A stretch of DNA of 64,000 nt from Megaustenia siamemsis (taxonomy: Eukaryota; Mollusca; Gastropoda; Stylommatophora; Ariophantidae), in assembly GCA_032433765.1 (NCBI GenBank), contig JAVIAB010000046.1, positions 60,228,888 through 60,292,887 on the forward strand, in the 5' to 3' direction. How positions within the stretch are numbered: position 1 is the stretch's first letter; the number at the start of each line of letters is the position of its first letter. The notes below the pieces were generated by a model. It did not search any database and was not told the origin of the DNA. It worked only from the letters and a program-made list of their open reading frames with translations. Of this stretch, positions 20,724 to 33,917 are shown one piece after another. A program made the position numbers and the translations under genes.

Positions 20724-23637
20724 GAGGGCCTGCTTGGAGATTCTCTTGTTGTCTCTTCTCATCACATGGCCAACATATGACCACCTTCTTCTCTTGTTGT
20801 CTCTTCTCATCACATGGCCAACATATGACCACCTTCTTCTCTTGTTGTCTCTTCTCATCACATGGCCAACATATGACCACCTTCTTCTCTTGTTGTCTCT
20901 TCTCATCACATGGCCAACATATGACCACCTTCTTCTCTTGTTGTCTCTTCTCATCACATGGCCAACATATGACCACCTACTTCTCTTGTTGTCTCTTCTT
21001 ATCACATGGCCAACATATGACCACCTTCTCTTGTTGCCTCTTCTCATCACATGGCCAACATATGACCACCTTCTTCTCTTGTTGTCTCTTCTCATCACAT
21101 GTCCAACATATGACCACCTTCTTCTCTTGTTGTCTCTTCTCATCACATGGCCAACATATGACCACCTTCTTCTCTTGTTGTCTCTTCTCATCACATGGCC
21201 AACATATGACCACCTTCTTCTCTTGTTGTCTCTTCTTATCACATGGCCAACATATGACCACCTTCTTCTCTTGCCGTCTCTTCTTATCACATGGCCAACA
21301 TATGACCACCTTCTTCTCTTGTTGTCTCTTCTCATCACATGGCCAACATATGACCACCTTCTTCTCTTGTTGTCTCTTCTCATCACATGGCCAACATATG
21401 ACCACCTTCTTCTCGTGTTGTCTCTTCTCATTACATGGCCAACATATGACCACCTTCTTCTCTTGCCGTCTCTTCTTATCACATGACCAACATATGACCA
21501 CCTTCTCTTGTTGTCTCTTCTCATCACATGACCAACATATGACCACCTTCTTCTCTTGTTGTCTCTTCTTATCACATGGCCAACATATGACCACCTTCTT
21601 CTCTTGTTGTCTCTTCTCATCACATGTCAATATATGACCACCTTCTTCTCTTATTGTCTTTTCTTATCACATGGCCACCTTCTTCTCTTGCCGTCTCTTC
21701 TCATCACATGTCAATATATGACCACCTTCTTCTCTTGTTGTCTCTTCTTATCACATGACCAACATGTGACCACCTTCTTCTCTTGTTGTCTCTTCTCATC
21801 ACATGTCAATATATGACCACCTTCTTCTCTTGTTGTCTCTTCTCATCACATGTCAACATATGACCACCTTCTTCTCTTGTTGTCTCTTCTTATCACATGA
21901 CCAACATATGACCACCTTCTTCTCTTGTTGTCTCTTCTCATCACATGTCAATATATTACCACCTTCTTCTCTTATTGTCTTTTCTTATCACATGGCCACC
22001 TTCTTCTCTTGCCGTCTCTTCTCATCACATGTCAATATATGACCACCTTCTTCTCTTGCCGTCTCTTCTCATCACATGACCAACATATGACCACCTTCTT
22101 CTCTTGTTGTCTCTTCTTATCACATGACCAACATATGACCACCTTCTTCTCTTATTGTCTCTTCTTATCACATGACCAACATATGACCACCTTCTTCTCT
22201 TGCCTTCTCTTCTTATCACATGACCAACATATGACCACCTTCTTCTCTTGTTGTCTCTTCTCATCACATGTCAATATATGACCACCTTCTTCTCTTATTG
22301 TCTCTTCTTATCACATGACCAACATATGACCACCTTCTTCTCTTGCCGTCTCTTCTCATCACATGGCCAACATATGACCACCTTCTTCTCTTGTTGTCTC
22401 TTCTCATCACATGGCCAACATATGACCACCTTCTTCTCTTGTTGTCTCTTCTCATCACATGGCCAACATATGACCACCTTCTTCTCTTGTTGTCTCTTCT
22501 CATCACATGTCAATATATGACCACCTTCTTCTCTTATTGTCTCTTCTTATCACATGACCAACATATGACCACCTTCTTCTCTTGCCGTCTCTTCTCATCA
22601 CATGGCCAAGATATGACCACCTTCTTCTCTTGTTGTCTCTTCTCATCACATGGCCAACATATGACCACCTTCTTCTCTTGTTGTCTCTTCTCATCACATG
22701 GCCAACATATGACCACCTTCTTCTCTTGTTGTCTCTTCTCATCACATGGCCAACATATGACCACCTTCTTCTCTTGTTGTCTCTTCTCATCACATGTCAA
22801 TATATGACCACCTTCTTCTCTTATTGTCTCTTCTTATCACATGACCAACATATGACCACCTTCTTCTCTTGCCGTCTCTTCTCATCACATGGCCAACATA
22901 TGACCACCTTCTTCTCTTGTTGTCTCTTCTCATCACATGGCCAACATATGACCACCTTCTTCTCTTGTTGTCTCTTCTCATCACATGGCCAACATATGAC
23001 CACCTTCTTCTCTTGTTGTCTCTTCTCATCACATGGCCAACATATGACCACCTTCTTCTCTTGTTGTCTCTTCTCATCACATGGCCAACGTATGACCACC
23101 TTCTTCTCTTGTTGTCTCTTCTCATCACATGGCCAACATATGACCACCTTCTTCTCTTGTTGTCTCTTCTCATCACATGGCCAACATATGACCACCTTCT
23201 TCTCTTGTTGTCTCTTCTCATCACATGGCCAACATATGACCACCTTCTTCTCTTGTTGTCTCTTCTCATCACATGGCCAACGTATGACCACCTTCTTCTC
23301 TTGTTGTCTCTTCTCATCACATGGCCAACATATGACCACCTTCTTCTCTTGTTGTCTCTTCTCATCACATGGCCAACATATGACCACCTTCTTCTCTTGT
23401 TGTCTCTTCTCATCACATGGCCAACATATGACCACCTTCTTCTCTTGTTGTCTCTTCTCATCACATGGCCAACATATGACCACCTTCTTCTCTTGTTGTC
23501 TCTTCTCATCACATGGCCAACATATGACCACCTTCTTCTCTTGTTGTCTCTTCTCATCACATGGCCAACATATGACCACCTTCTTCTCTTGTTGTCTCTT
23601 CTCATCACATGGCCAACGTATGACCACCTTCTCTAGA
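20724..23637. repeat. 48-bp tandem array, about 60 copies, LINE-derived
   Basis: The unit (plus-strand signature TCTCATCACATGGCCAACAT) reads on the minus strand as the 16-residue repeat RRRWSYVGHVMRRDNK, the LINE C-terminal 'RRW..(I/V)GHV.R' motif. Because 48 is divisible by three, frames on both strands stay open for hundreds of codons. The right half (22870-23637) is very uniform. The middle (21620-22800) contains shortened TCAATATATGACC units and repeated blocks starting near 22269, 22508 and 22797. Confidence 0.96.
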
Positions 23638-23784
23638 TAGCTGATATTTGTGGAAGCTTTGTCATGTTCTCTTATTTCTGCACTAATCTTGAACCCATTA
23701 CATGGTATACAAAGTATTTCCCTCAGGCTGACTGTTTTCTATATCCTAACTAAAAAACCCATTTACCACTATGTTGGAGTCCAA

Positions 23785-24095
23785 CTAAGAGTAGTGATGT
23801 GAGACAAGATTGTTACTGAGGTCATAGCAACAAAAGGGTTCATTGTGAATATTGGAAGAAAAATGTGACGGCTGTGTGCCTTTAAAGATGCCCCAATGAT
23901 TGTCAAGGTTACAAAACTGATAATGATCAGCCATGACATTCTCTAAACAAGCTGGGTGTGGCATCCAGTCATGGACAACAAGTTTTATTTTAATCTGGGC
24001 TGCAATTAAAGCTCTGATCTGAACCTTCTGGCAACTGATCTGTTTATGGCATTCTTTATATTCCAGCCATGGCAGACTCCAGAAATATGATAAGT
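23785..24095 (-). other. Unassigned open segment
   Basis: The minus strand is open across unique sequence and into the adjoining array. Residues include SLPWLEYKECHKQISCQ, AAQIKIKLVVHDWMPHP and DNHWGIFKGTQPSHF. The composition looks protein-like, with several W, C and H, but there are no clear splice signals, no start in unique sequence and no family I recognise. It could be a transposon fragment. 23638-23784 shows nothing. Confidence 0.3.
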
Positions 24096-24715
24096 GTCTC
24101 AATGATAATCTGAACACTTTCTTCAAACACAAAAATAGGATAAATGTTGTAATGATAATCTGAACACTTTCTTCAAACACAAAAATAGGATAAATGTTGT
24201 AATGATAATCTGAACACTTTCTTCAAACACAAAAATAGGATAAATGTTGTAATGATAATCTGAACACTTTCTTCAAACACAAAAATAGGATAAATGTTGC
24301 AATGATAATCTGAACACTTTCTTCAAACACAAAAATAGGATAAATGTTGTAATGATAGTCTGAACACTTTCTTCAAACACAAAAATAGGATAAATGTTGT
24401 AATGATAATCTGAACACTTTCTTCAAACACAAAAATAGGATAAATGTTGTAATGATAGTCTGAACACTTTCTTCAAACACAAAAATAGGATAAATGTTGT
24501 AATGATAATCTGAACACTTTCTTCAAACACAAAAATAGGATAAATGTTGTAATGATAGTCTGAACACTTTCTTCAAACACAAAAATAGGATAAATGTTGT
24601 AATGATAATCTGAACACTTTCTTCAAACACAAAAATAGGATAAATGTTGTAATGATAATCTGAACACTTTCTTCAAACACAAAAATAGGATAAATGTTGC
24701 AATGATAGTCTGAAC
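24096..24715. repeat. 50-bp tandem array, about 12 copies
   Basis: The unit signature is TGAACACTTTCTTCAAACAC with AAAAATAGGATAAATGTTGT. Units differ only at one or two sites (AATC/AGTC, TTGT/TTGC), so the array is young. 24716-25377 holds no recognisable gene. Confidence 0.97.
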
Positions 24716-25377
24716 AGATGTTAACAGATTTTAACTTATAGATGAGTATGTATAGGTGGCCAGTTATGAGAAATTGTGGCTGGTGAAATGAATGACCTGT
24801 TAGCTCTTACACACTTGTATAAACTGTCAGGTCAACAAACTCACCAGCCCTCACAGGCCACACCTGTATGTAGTCACATCAATATTTCACAAATCAATTT
24901 CCTTCAGCTTGTATTAGTCAACTTTAAATAAAATAAAGAAAGATAGAAGCATGAAAGTTGAGGAGATCAATTATTGTGAGATGTATTAAAAGGCAAACTC
25001 AAGCAACAGATGAGATGTGTGTGAAACCTTGTGAGCTGTTCATTTCTGACTCTGACCGCAGCTCACTATCCAAAAATTACACACGCACAACACAAGCAAT
25101 TTATTGATAATTTTGTTGGTGTCTTTCTGTAACACAAATTGTGCTGCATTCATTGAGAAGGTCGCTTTTATTTTCTGATCATTTGTGCCAATTTTCCATT
25201 TAAAATATTCTCTTCCATATTTGCTGTTAAAAGCTTTGTTGCTGTACTACATTCGGCCTGCAGAATTGAAGGTATGTTTTTTACATTTTATTATACTTTC
25301 TCCATCAATATCAGTCTATCTGTCTGTCCATCCATCTGCCTGTTTATCAATCTCTTTTCCTTCTCTCTCTAATTATC

Positions 25378-26250
25378 AAAATTAACAAATAAAACTTTAT
25401 AAACTAATTATCAAAATTAACAAATAAAACTTCTTAAACTAATTATCAAATTTATCAAATAAAACTTCTTAAACTAATTATCAAATTTAGCAAATAAAAC
25501 TTCTTAAACTAATTATCAAATTTAGCAAATAAAACTTCTTAAACTAATTATCAAATTTAGCAAATAAAACTTCTTAAACAAATTATCAAAGTTAGCAAAT
25601 AAAACTTCTTAAACTAATTATCAAAGTTAGCAAATAAAACTTTTTAAGCTAATTATCAAATTTAGCAAATAAAACTTCTTAAACTAATTATCAAATTTAG
25701 CAAATAAAACTTCTTAAACTAATTATCAAAGTTAGCAAATAAAACTTCTTAAACTAATTAGCAAAATTAGCAAATAAAACTTTTTAAGCTAAGCAAATAA
25801 AACTTCTTAAACTAATTATCAAATTTAGCAAATAAAACTTCTTAAACTAATTATCAAAGTTAGCAAATAAAACTTCTTAAACTAATTATCAAATTTAGCA
25901 AATAAAACTTCTTAAACTAAGTATCAAAGTTAGCAAATAAAACTTCTTAAACTAATTATCAAATTTAGCAAATAAAACTTCTTAAACTAATTATCAAATT
26001 TAGCAAATAAAACTTCTTAAACTAAGTATCAAAGTTAGCAAATAAAACTTCTTAAACTAATTATCAAATTTAGCAAATAAAACTTCTTAAACTAATTATC
26101 AAATTTAGCAAATAAAACTTCATAAACTAATTATCAAATTTAGCAAATAAAACTTCTTAAACTAATTATCAAAATTAGCAAATAAAATTTCTTGAATTAA
26201 TTATCAAAATTAGCAAATACAATTTTTTGAATTAACTATCAAAGATAGCA
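25378..26250. repeat. 35-bp tandem array, about 25 copies
   Basis: The unit signature is AATTATCAAATTTAGCAAAT with AAAACTTCTTAAACT. It is strongly AT-rich. Units decay towards the right end (26165-26250). Confidence 0.96.
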
Positions 26251-26271
26251 AATAAACTTGACTATGCACCC

Positions 26272-28062
26272 CTCACGTGACAGTTCTTGTCATTGTTTCT
26301 GTATCACCATACATGACAGTTTGTGTCATTGTTTCTTGATTGCGCTACATGACAGTTCTTGTTATTGTTTCTGTATCAACTACATGACAGTTCTTGTTAT
26401 TGTTTCTGTATCAACTACATGACAGTTCTTGTTATTGTTTCTGTATCAACTACATGACAGTTCTTGTTATTATTTCTGTATCAACTACATGACAGTTCTT
26501 GTTATAATTTCTGTACCAACTACATGACAGTTCTTGTCATTGTTTCTGGGCCTCATTACATGACAGTTCTTGTTATAATTTCTGTACCAACTACATGACA
26601 GTTCTTGTTATAATTTCTGTACCAACTACATGACAGTTCTTGTCATTGTTTCTGGGCCTCATTACATGACAGTTCTTGTTATAATTTCTGTACCAACTAC
26701 ATGACAGTTCTTGTTATAATTTCTGTACCAACTACATGACAGTTCATGTCATTGTTTCTGGGCCTCACTACATGTCAGTTCTTGTTATAATTTCTGTACC
26801 AACTACATGACAGTTCGTGTTATAATTTCTGTACCAACTACATGACAGTTCATGTCATTGTTTCTAGACCTCACTACATGACAGTTCCTGTTATAATTTC
26901 TGTACCAACTACATGACAGTTCATGTCATTGTTTCTGGGCCTCACTACATGTCAGTTCTTGTTATAATTTCTGTACCAACTACATGACAGTTCGTGTTAT
27001 AATTTCTGTACCAACTACATGACAGTTCATGTCATTGTTTCTAGACCTCACTACATGACAGTTCCTGTTATAATTTCTGTACCAACTACATGACAGTTCT
27101 TGTCATTGTTTCTGGGCCTCACAACATGACAGTTCCTGTTATAATTTCTGTACCAACTACATGACAGTTCGTGTCATTGTTTCTGGGCCTCACTACATGT
27201 CAGTTCTTGTTATAATTTCTGTACCAACTGTATGACAGTTCCCGTTATAATTTCTGTACCAACTACATGACAGTTCATGTCATTGTTTCTGGGCCTCACA
27301 ACATGACAGTTCCTGTTATAATTTCTGTACCAACTACATGACAGTTCGTGTCATTGTTTCTGGCCTCACTACATGTCAGTTCTTGTTATAATTTCTGTAC
27401 CAACTACATGACAGTTCCCGTTATAATTTCTGTACCAACTACATGACAGTTCATGTCATTGTTTCTGGGCCTCACTACATGTCAGTTCTTGTTATAATTT
27501 CTGTACCAACTACATGACAGTTCCTGTTATAATGTCTGTACCAACTATATGACAGTTCTTGTCATTGTTTCTGGACCTCACTACATGACAGTTCCTGTTA
27601 TAATTTCTGTACTAACTACATGACAATTCTTGTCATTGTTTCTGGCCTCACTACATGACAGTTCCTGTTATAATTTATGTACCAACTACATGACAGTTCT
27701 TGTTATTGTTTCCGGACCTCACTACATGACAGTTCCTGTTATAATTTCTGTACCAACTACATGACAGTTCTTGTCATTGTTTCTGGGCCTCACTACATGA
27801 CAGTTCCTGTTATAATTTCTGTACCAACTGTATGACAGTTCTTGTTATTGTTTCCGGACTTCACTACATGACAGTTCCTGTTATAATTTCTGTACCAACT
27901 GCATGACAGTTCTTGTTATTGTTTCCGGACTTCACTACATGACAGTTCCTGTTATAATTTCTGTACCAACTGCATGACAGTTCTTGTTATTGTTTCCGGA
28001 CTTCACTACACGACAGTTCCTGTTATAATTTCTATACTAACTACATGTCAGTTCTTGTCATA
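26272..28062. repeat. 35/36-bp two-type tandem array, about 50 copies
   Basis: A shared core, ACATGACAGTTC, is followed by either TGTTATAATTTCTGTACCA or TGTCATTGTTTCTGGGCCTC. The two unit types alternate in patterned blocks (A-B or A-A-B), which is simple higher-order structure. It ends at the start of a LINE tail. Confidence 0.95.
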
Positions 28063-28067
28063 GTTTC

Positions 28068-28460
28068 TGAACATGACAACAAAAAACATCAGAAATAAAC
28101 AATGGACATTTGTCATGCACGCCATGAGAAGAGAAAAGTTGGAATACTTGGTTACAACTGGCAAAATACATGGAAAAAGAGATCGCGGACGGCAAAGAGA
28201 GAAAATGCTAGATAGCTTGATGTCATGGCATGGAAAACAGTCAACAAGAGAATTGACAGGGAATATACAAATAATTAGAATGTCGCGGTGAAGCTGGTAG
28301 CAAGTAATGGGATGTAACGTACACCCCTAGAAAGTTTGGTGATAGCTTTACAAACAAGGAACAAAATAAATACATGGCGTTAGAAGTTATACGATCACTG
28401 TGGGTAGAGAATTATGGAATTACGTGATCGCCTACGCCAACTGGTGTGAAGATCTTTGAT
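28068..28460 (+). mobile_element. LINE family C 3' tail, interrupted by about 130 bp
   Basis: It encodes MRREKLEYLVTTGKIHGKRD, RGRQREKMLDSLMSWHGKQS and then, after an insertion at about 28258-28385, the final WVENY and ITYANW-like segment. It matches 5800-6003 and 50130-50335. The interrupting piece is unrecognised. Confidence 0.8.
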
Positions 28461-28599
28461 GAAGGTAAGGACTGCGTTCTCGGCTGGTACATAGAACCAA
28501 TGTTTATATGTTGAAGTGAATCGTGAACGATCGGTTAAAAAAAAGAAGATAGTTATTAGAGACCACAGAAATATTGCTTTTCAACTGGAGAATGTTGTG

Positions 28600-28745
28600 G
28601 CAAAGTGGAGGAACAAAGATACAGGGGAAGGCAGCGAAAGAACATGCTAGACAGTTCAACAAGGTGGTACCGAGAACAAGCAACAGTTGGATATATGAGA
28701 AATACCGGCATTAGAGAGTACACGTAGGCGCAGTCATGATTGCTG
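28600..28745 (+). mobile_element. Second, diverged LINE C-tail fragment
   Basis: RGRQRKNMLDSSTRWYREQA followed by TVGYMRNT follows the same order as the family C tail but is clearly diverged. It sits only 140 bp from another tail, so the site has taken repeated insertions. 28461-28599 and 28746-28904 show nothing else. Confidence 0.65.
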
Positions 28746-28904
28746 TCGGGAATGATACCTGATAATGATGCTGACCAAAAGTGAGAAATAATTATAATCT
28801 CAAACATTCCGGAAGTGGAAATGTGCCTGTCTGTACAACTACAGTTCCGATAACTTCCATTTTATGTTGACAATAATTCTCATGGCAATATTCGAGAAGT
28901 GTTC

Positions 28905-29759
28905 CGGAGAGTTCGAGCTGGAATAAACCCTGACAGATAGTCCGAGCGGGAGTAAACCCTGACAGATAGTCCGAGCGGGAATAAACCCTGACAGATAGTC
29001 CGAGCGGGAGTAAACCCTGACAGATAGTCCGAGCGGGAATAAACCCTGACAGATAGTCCGAGCGGGAATAAACCCTGACAGATTGTCCGTGCGGGAGTAA
29101 ACTCTGACAGATTGTCCGAGCGGGAGTAAACCCTGACAGATAGTCCGAGCGGGAATAAACCCTGACAGATTGTCCGTGCGGGAGTAAACTCTGACAGATT
29201 GTCCGAGCGGGAGTAAACCTTGACAGATTGTCCGAGTGGGAGTAAACCCTGACAGATAGTCCGAGCGGGAGTAAACCCTGACAGATAGTCCGAGCGGGAG
29301 TAAACCCTGACAGAAAGTCCGAGCGGGAGTAAACCCTGACAGATAGTCCGAGCTGGAGTAAACCCTGACAGATAGTCCGAGCGGGAGTAAACCCTGACAG
29401 ATAGTCCGAGCTGGAGTAAACCCTGACAGATAGTCCGAGCGGGAGTAAACCCTGACAGATAGTCCGAGCGGGAGTAAACCCTGACAGATAGTCCGAGCGG
29501 GAGTAAACCCTGACAGATAGTCCGAGCTGGAGTAAACCCTGACAGATAGTCCGAGCGGGAGTAAACCCTGACAGATAGTCCGAGTCTGGAGTAAACCCTG
29601 ACAGATAGTCCGAGCGGGAGTAAACCCTGACAGATAGTCCGAGCGGGAGTAAACCCTGACAGATAGTCCGAGCGGGAGTAAACCCTGACAGATAGTCCGA
29701 GCTGGAGTAAACCCTGACAGATAGTCCGAGCGGGAGTAAACCCTGACAGATAGTCCGAG
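28905..29759. repeat. 29-bp tandem array, about 29 copies
   Basis: The unit signature is GAGTAAACCCTGACAGATAG with TCCGAGCGG. It is more GC-rich than any other array here. The minus strand stays open for about 300 codons as a 29-residue periodic peptide because 29 is not divisible by three and no phase makes a stop. This is not evidence for a gene. Confidence 0.97.
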
Positions 29760-29874
29760 GTATCTTTGGCTATCGGTGACGTACTATCAATCTTCCGGCA
29801 CCCCCTGCAACTCAACGTCGGAGTTTGGTTCCTAACTTAACTAACTAAGGACTTCGTTCTGTCTTCGAAACATC

Positions 29875-29890
29875 GGGGGGGGGGGGGGGG
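29875..29890 (+). repeat. G16 homopolymer
   Basis: Sixteen consecutive G are followed by CCC. It may be an assembly artefact or a G-quadruplex-prone tract. Confidence 0.95.
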
Positions 29891-30954
29891 CCCTCATAGT
29901 GCTACTCAAAGCCTTTAGGCGCAGTGCATGAGCTGGTGTTTATGCTGACTTGTCAAGTCAGGGTAAGAGATCTGGACTCACGGAGCCTAGTGAAATGAGT
30001 AGAGACCTAGAGGAGAAGGTAAACCCGGTCACAGAAATTTAGCGAAGTTGGATATAACGGAGTATGTGCATAAATGTCGTAACTTCTAGATAAATCACGA
30101 TTAAAAAAAAGCGTAGAACACCAGGTCCAGGAGTGGCGATGAAAATGAAAGATAACTCGGCTTGATTGTCAGGTTTGGGCAAGCCCTGCTGATGTTCACA
30201 ATAATTGCATGGGATCCGACTTGTGCTACGATCCTCTCTTCCACTGAAGCTGTTTATGTTTGTTTCCACGACGGACGTTAGGATCAACAATTAATTTCCC
30301 TCTGAACTCCTGTAGAACAGTGAGATCATTCCTACATTTATTTTTAGAAGAAACTTGAGAAATCAAACTAAAAATATCGAGGGTGACCCATTGAAATATG
30401 TCACTTGAAGTCTAATTGTTTGAGACGTGATTTGAGGGACCAAATACCAAATATTGAGCTGAACTGAAAAGGGTTGAGTGTTATGTGTCAGCTTAACTTT
30501 AGAAGAAGAACTGGACTCGTCAGTCGCTAGACACTGCGAGCCTTGCTGAGGAGTGGATCTGAGCACTTATGGACATTTTCGGAGTGCAATGATGATGACC
30601 CGCAAATAACACAATAACTTTAGAAGGAACCACAGAAGTGAAGTTATAACAGCAGATCGAAGCTTGTTGTGGTAGCTGTACAACGATTCAATATTTGACA
30701 ATGAGAGGTCAATGTGCACGGGGAAGGCACCTATAAATGGTGCACACTTTACCCAGTTCTGAATTTCTGGACTTACCATTACTTAACTATTTGTTATGTT
30801 ATTTGGAGTGTAACAGCCTGACTGAAATCTTTCTTGCGTAACTTCCTCATACTTTCTCATAGAGTTGGCTGGATACTTGGCATTTGAGGGAGAGATGGGA
30901 GCAGGGCTCCATGGAGGGCATCGGCTGGGTAGTTCTACAGTATTGTATGGCAAT
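29891..30954. other. Mixed unique sequence with a dispersed-repeat copy
   Basis: There is no supported gene. 30552-30620 (TATGGACATTTTCGGAGTGC and AATGATGATGAC) is repeated at 44540-44605 and 44606-44675. A stretch near 30043-30062 (GATATAACGGAGT) resembles 43927-43945, so this region and 43.7-44.7 kb share remnants of the same dispersed sequence. Confidence 0.5.
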
Positions 30955-32265
30955 AGTTAGATGGGTGGATGGATGTGTGGGTGAGTAGATGAATGGACAC
31001 GTGGACGGGTGAATTGATAGATAGATTGATAGGTGGATGGATGCAGAGGTAGTTGGTGGGTGAGTGTATGGATGCGTTTATAAATGGATAGGTCAGTGGA
31101 TGGATGAGTTTATAAATGGATAGGTGAGTGGATGTGTGGGTGAGTAGATGAATGGACACGTGGACGGGTGAATTGATAGATATATTGATAGGTGGATTGA
31201 TGCAGGGGTAGTTGGTGGGTGAGTGTATGGATGAGTTTATAAATGGATAGATTAGTGTATGGGTGAGTTTATAAATGGATAGGTAAGTGGATGGATGAGT
31301 TTATAAATGGATAGATTAGTGTATGAATGAGTTTATAAATGGATAGGTAAGTGGAGTTTATAAATGGCTAGATTAGTGTATGAATGAGTTTATAAATGGA
31401 TAGGTGAGTGTATGGATGAGTTTATAAATGGATAGGTGAGTGTATGGATGGGTTTATGAATGGATAGGTGAGTGTATGGATGAGTTTATAAATGGATATA
31501 TTAGTGTATGAATGAGTTTATGAATGGATAGGTGAGTGTATGGATGAGTTTAAGAATGGATAGATTAGTGTATGGATGAGTTTATGAATGGATAGGTGAG
31601 TGGATGGATGTGTTTATAAATGCATAGGTGAGTGGATGGATGAGTTTATAAATGGATAGATTAGTGTATGGATGAGTTTATAAATGGATAGGTGAGTGGA
31701 TGGATGAGTTTATAAATGCATAGGTGAGTGGATGTATGAGTTTATAAATGGATAGATTAGTGTATGAATGAGTTTATAAATGCATAGGTAAGTGTATGGA
31801 TGAGTTTATGAATGGATAAGTGAGTGTATGGATGAGTTTATAAATGGATAGGTGAGTGTATGGATGGGTTTATGAATGGATAGGTGAGTGTATGGATGAG
31901 TTTAAGAATGGATAGATTAGTGTATGGATGAGTTTATGAATGGATAGGTGAGTGCATGGATGAGTTTATAAATGGATATATTAGTGTATGGATGAGTTTA
32001 TGCATGGATAGGTGAGTGTATGGATGAGTTTAAGAATGGATAGATTAGTGTATGGATGAGTTTATGAATGGATAGGTGAGTGGATGGATGAGTTTATGAA
32101 TCGAAAGGGGAGTGTATGGATGGGTTTGTGAATGGATAGATTAGTGTATGGATGAGTTTATGAAAGGATAGATGGATAGATGAGTGGATGGATGGGCAAG
32201 TGGAAAGATGGGTGGGTATATATATGGGTAAGGGAGTGGATAGGTGAGTGAGTGCATGGAAAAGA
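30955..32265. repeat. 32-bp tandem array, about 40 copies, with tetranucleotide character
   Basis: The unit signature is GTATGGATGAGTTTATAAAT with GGATAGGTGA. Its edges dissolve into GGAT/GTGA-like simple repeats (30955-31040 and 32160-32250), which suggests it grew from a (TGGA)n microsatellite. Confidence 0.94.
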
Positions 32266-32272
32266 TATAAAT

Positions 32273-32464
32273 ATGAATGGAAGAGTGCCCATTAACAGAG
32301 GATTTGTTTCTATCGTTTATGCAACTAAAATAGAGTGTAGTGACGGACATCCTGGCATGCCGATTATGGTCACGACCTTCATCGATGAGTTTGTTGTTAC
32401 ATGTTGTCTACATGAGAGACCAGGAACAATTGTTGCTGCGCCAGCAATAAGTTGTGCTACATAA
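32273..32464 (+). CDS. Small unidentified open frame between two arrays
   Basis: ATG to TAA, 63 residues, in non-repetitive sequence squeezed between two arrays. It contains GFVSIVYATKIECSDG, PIMVTTFIDEFVVTCCLHER and AAPAISCAT. It is hydrophobic and cysteine-containing, with no signal peptide, and protein-like in composition. There is no convincing acceptor upstream. It may be a terminal exon or a remnant; I cannot name it. Confidence 0.25.
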   Translation: MNGRVPINRGFVSIVYATKIECSDGHPGMPIMVTTFIDEFVVTCCLHERPGTIVAAPAISCAT

Positions 32465-32519
32465 TGTTCAAGTCATTTAGAATAAAACAATTCTAGTTTT
32501 GAAGACAATCAAGAAGTGT

Positions 32520-33467
32520 ATCATAGGGGCTTATATGGAGGGAGTGATAGAGACAAGATAACACTGTAAACATGTAAATGTAGCATAGGGGCTTTATATG
32601 GAGGGAGCGATAGAGGCAAGATAACACTGTAAACATGTAAATGTATCATAGGGGCTTTATATGGAGGGAGTGATTGAGGCAAGATAACACTGTAAACATG
32701 TAAATATAGCATATGGGCTTTATATGGAGGGAGTGATAGAGACAAGATAACACTGTAAACATGTAAATGTAGCATAGGGGCTTTATATGGAGGGAGTGAT
32801 AGAGGCAAGATAACACTGTAAACATGTAAATGTAGCATAGGGGCTTTCTATGGAGGGAGTGATTGAGGCAAGATAACACTGTAAACATGTAAATATAGCA
32901 TATGGGCTTTATATGGAGGGAGTGATTGAGGCAAGATAACACTGTAAACATGTAAATGTAGCATAGGGGCTTTATATGGAGGGAGCGATAGAGGCAAGAT
33001 AACACTGTAAACATGTAAATGTAGCATAGGGGCTTTCTATGGAGGGAGTGATTGAGGCAAGATAACACTGTAAACATGTAAATGTAGCATAGGGGCTTTC
33101 TATGGAGGGAGTGATTGAGGCAAGATAACACTGTAAACATGTAAATGTAGCATAGGGGCTTTATATGGAGGGAGCGATAGAGGCAAGATAACACTGTAAA
33201 CATGTAAATGTAGCATAGGGGCTTTATATGGAGGGAGTGATTGAGGCAAGATAACACTGTAAACATGTAAATGTAGCATAGGGGCTTTCTATGGAGGGAG
33301 TGATTGAGGCAAGATAACACTGTAAACATGTAAATATAGCATATGGGCTTTATATGGAGGGAGTGATAGAGGCAAGATAACACTGTAAACATGTAAATAT
33401 AGCATATGGGCTTTATATGGAGGGAGTGATAGAGGCAAGATAACACTGTAAACATGTAAATGTGGCA
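32520..33467. repeat. 63-bp tandem array, about 15 copies
   Basis: The unit signature is GCAAGATAACACTGTAAACA with GGGGCTTTATATGGAGGGAG. 63 is divisible by three, so one minus-strand frame stays open as a 21-residue repeat. Unit variants (TTTCTATGG, CATATGGGC) are shuffled. 33468-33917 shows nothing recognisable. Confidence 0.97.
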
Positions 33468-33917
33468 TCCTTGTGGGACAATAACACTTTCTTGGTGTAC
33501 ATGAAGACAGAGAGAGAAAATCTAACACTTGATGCGAAGATCTCATTTGAGCTGTCGGGAAGGTAAGAAAAATAAATATTATCGTAAATGAAAGTAACTA
33601 TGATGGAAAGACGATTTCAGCTGTCGCGTAGTAAATAGATTAACTCTCCACCCAGATTAACACGCCGTCAACAACTAATCACGCGTGACACGTGGACACA
33701 GATGGTTCAAATCTGCTTTTACAAATTTGGGCGTCGTCGTGAATTTAAATATTTCATTTCTCACATTTATCGGAAATCGAATTTGAAATTGCTTTTCCAA
33801 TCTCACTAGGCCATGGTCGTGGCCACATTTACCGCTTGCATAAGAGATTTGCATATTGAGATTTGGAGAATATCAGAGCCAAGAGCCGACCAAGAAGATG
33901 GTGCATTGATGAATCAT

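Noticed and set aside
20703..23640. Open frames of 200-350 codons on both strands
   Set aside because: They are products of the 48-bp repeat. The minus-strand peptide is an amplified LINE motif, not a protein family, and equally long frames exist antisense.
25185..25275. A signal-peptide-like stretch ending at AAG|GTATGT
   Set aside because: It has no ATG start (the frame opens with GTG) and no convincing upstream acceptor, although the donor is good.
28880..29815. A 311-codon minus-strand open frame
   Set aside because: It is a 29-bp repeat read through all phases. There are no start, splice or codon-usage signals apart from the repeat.
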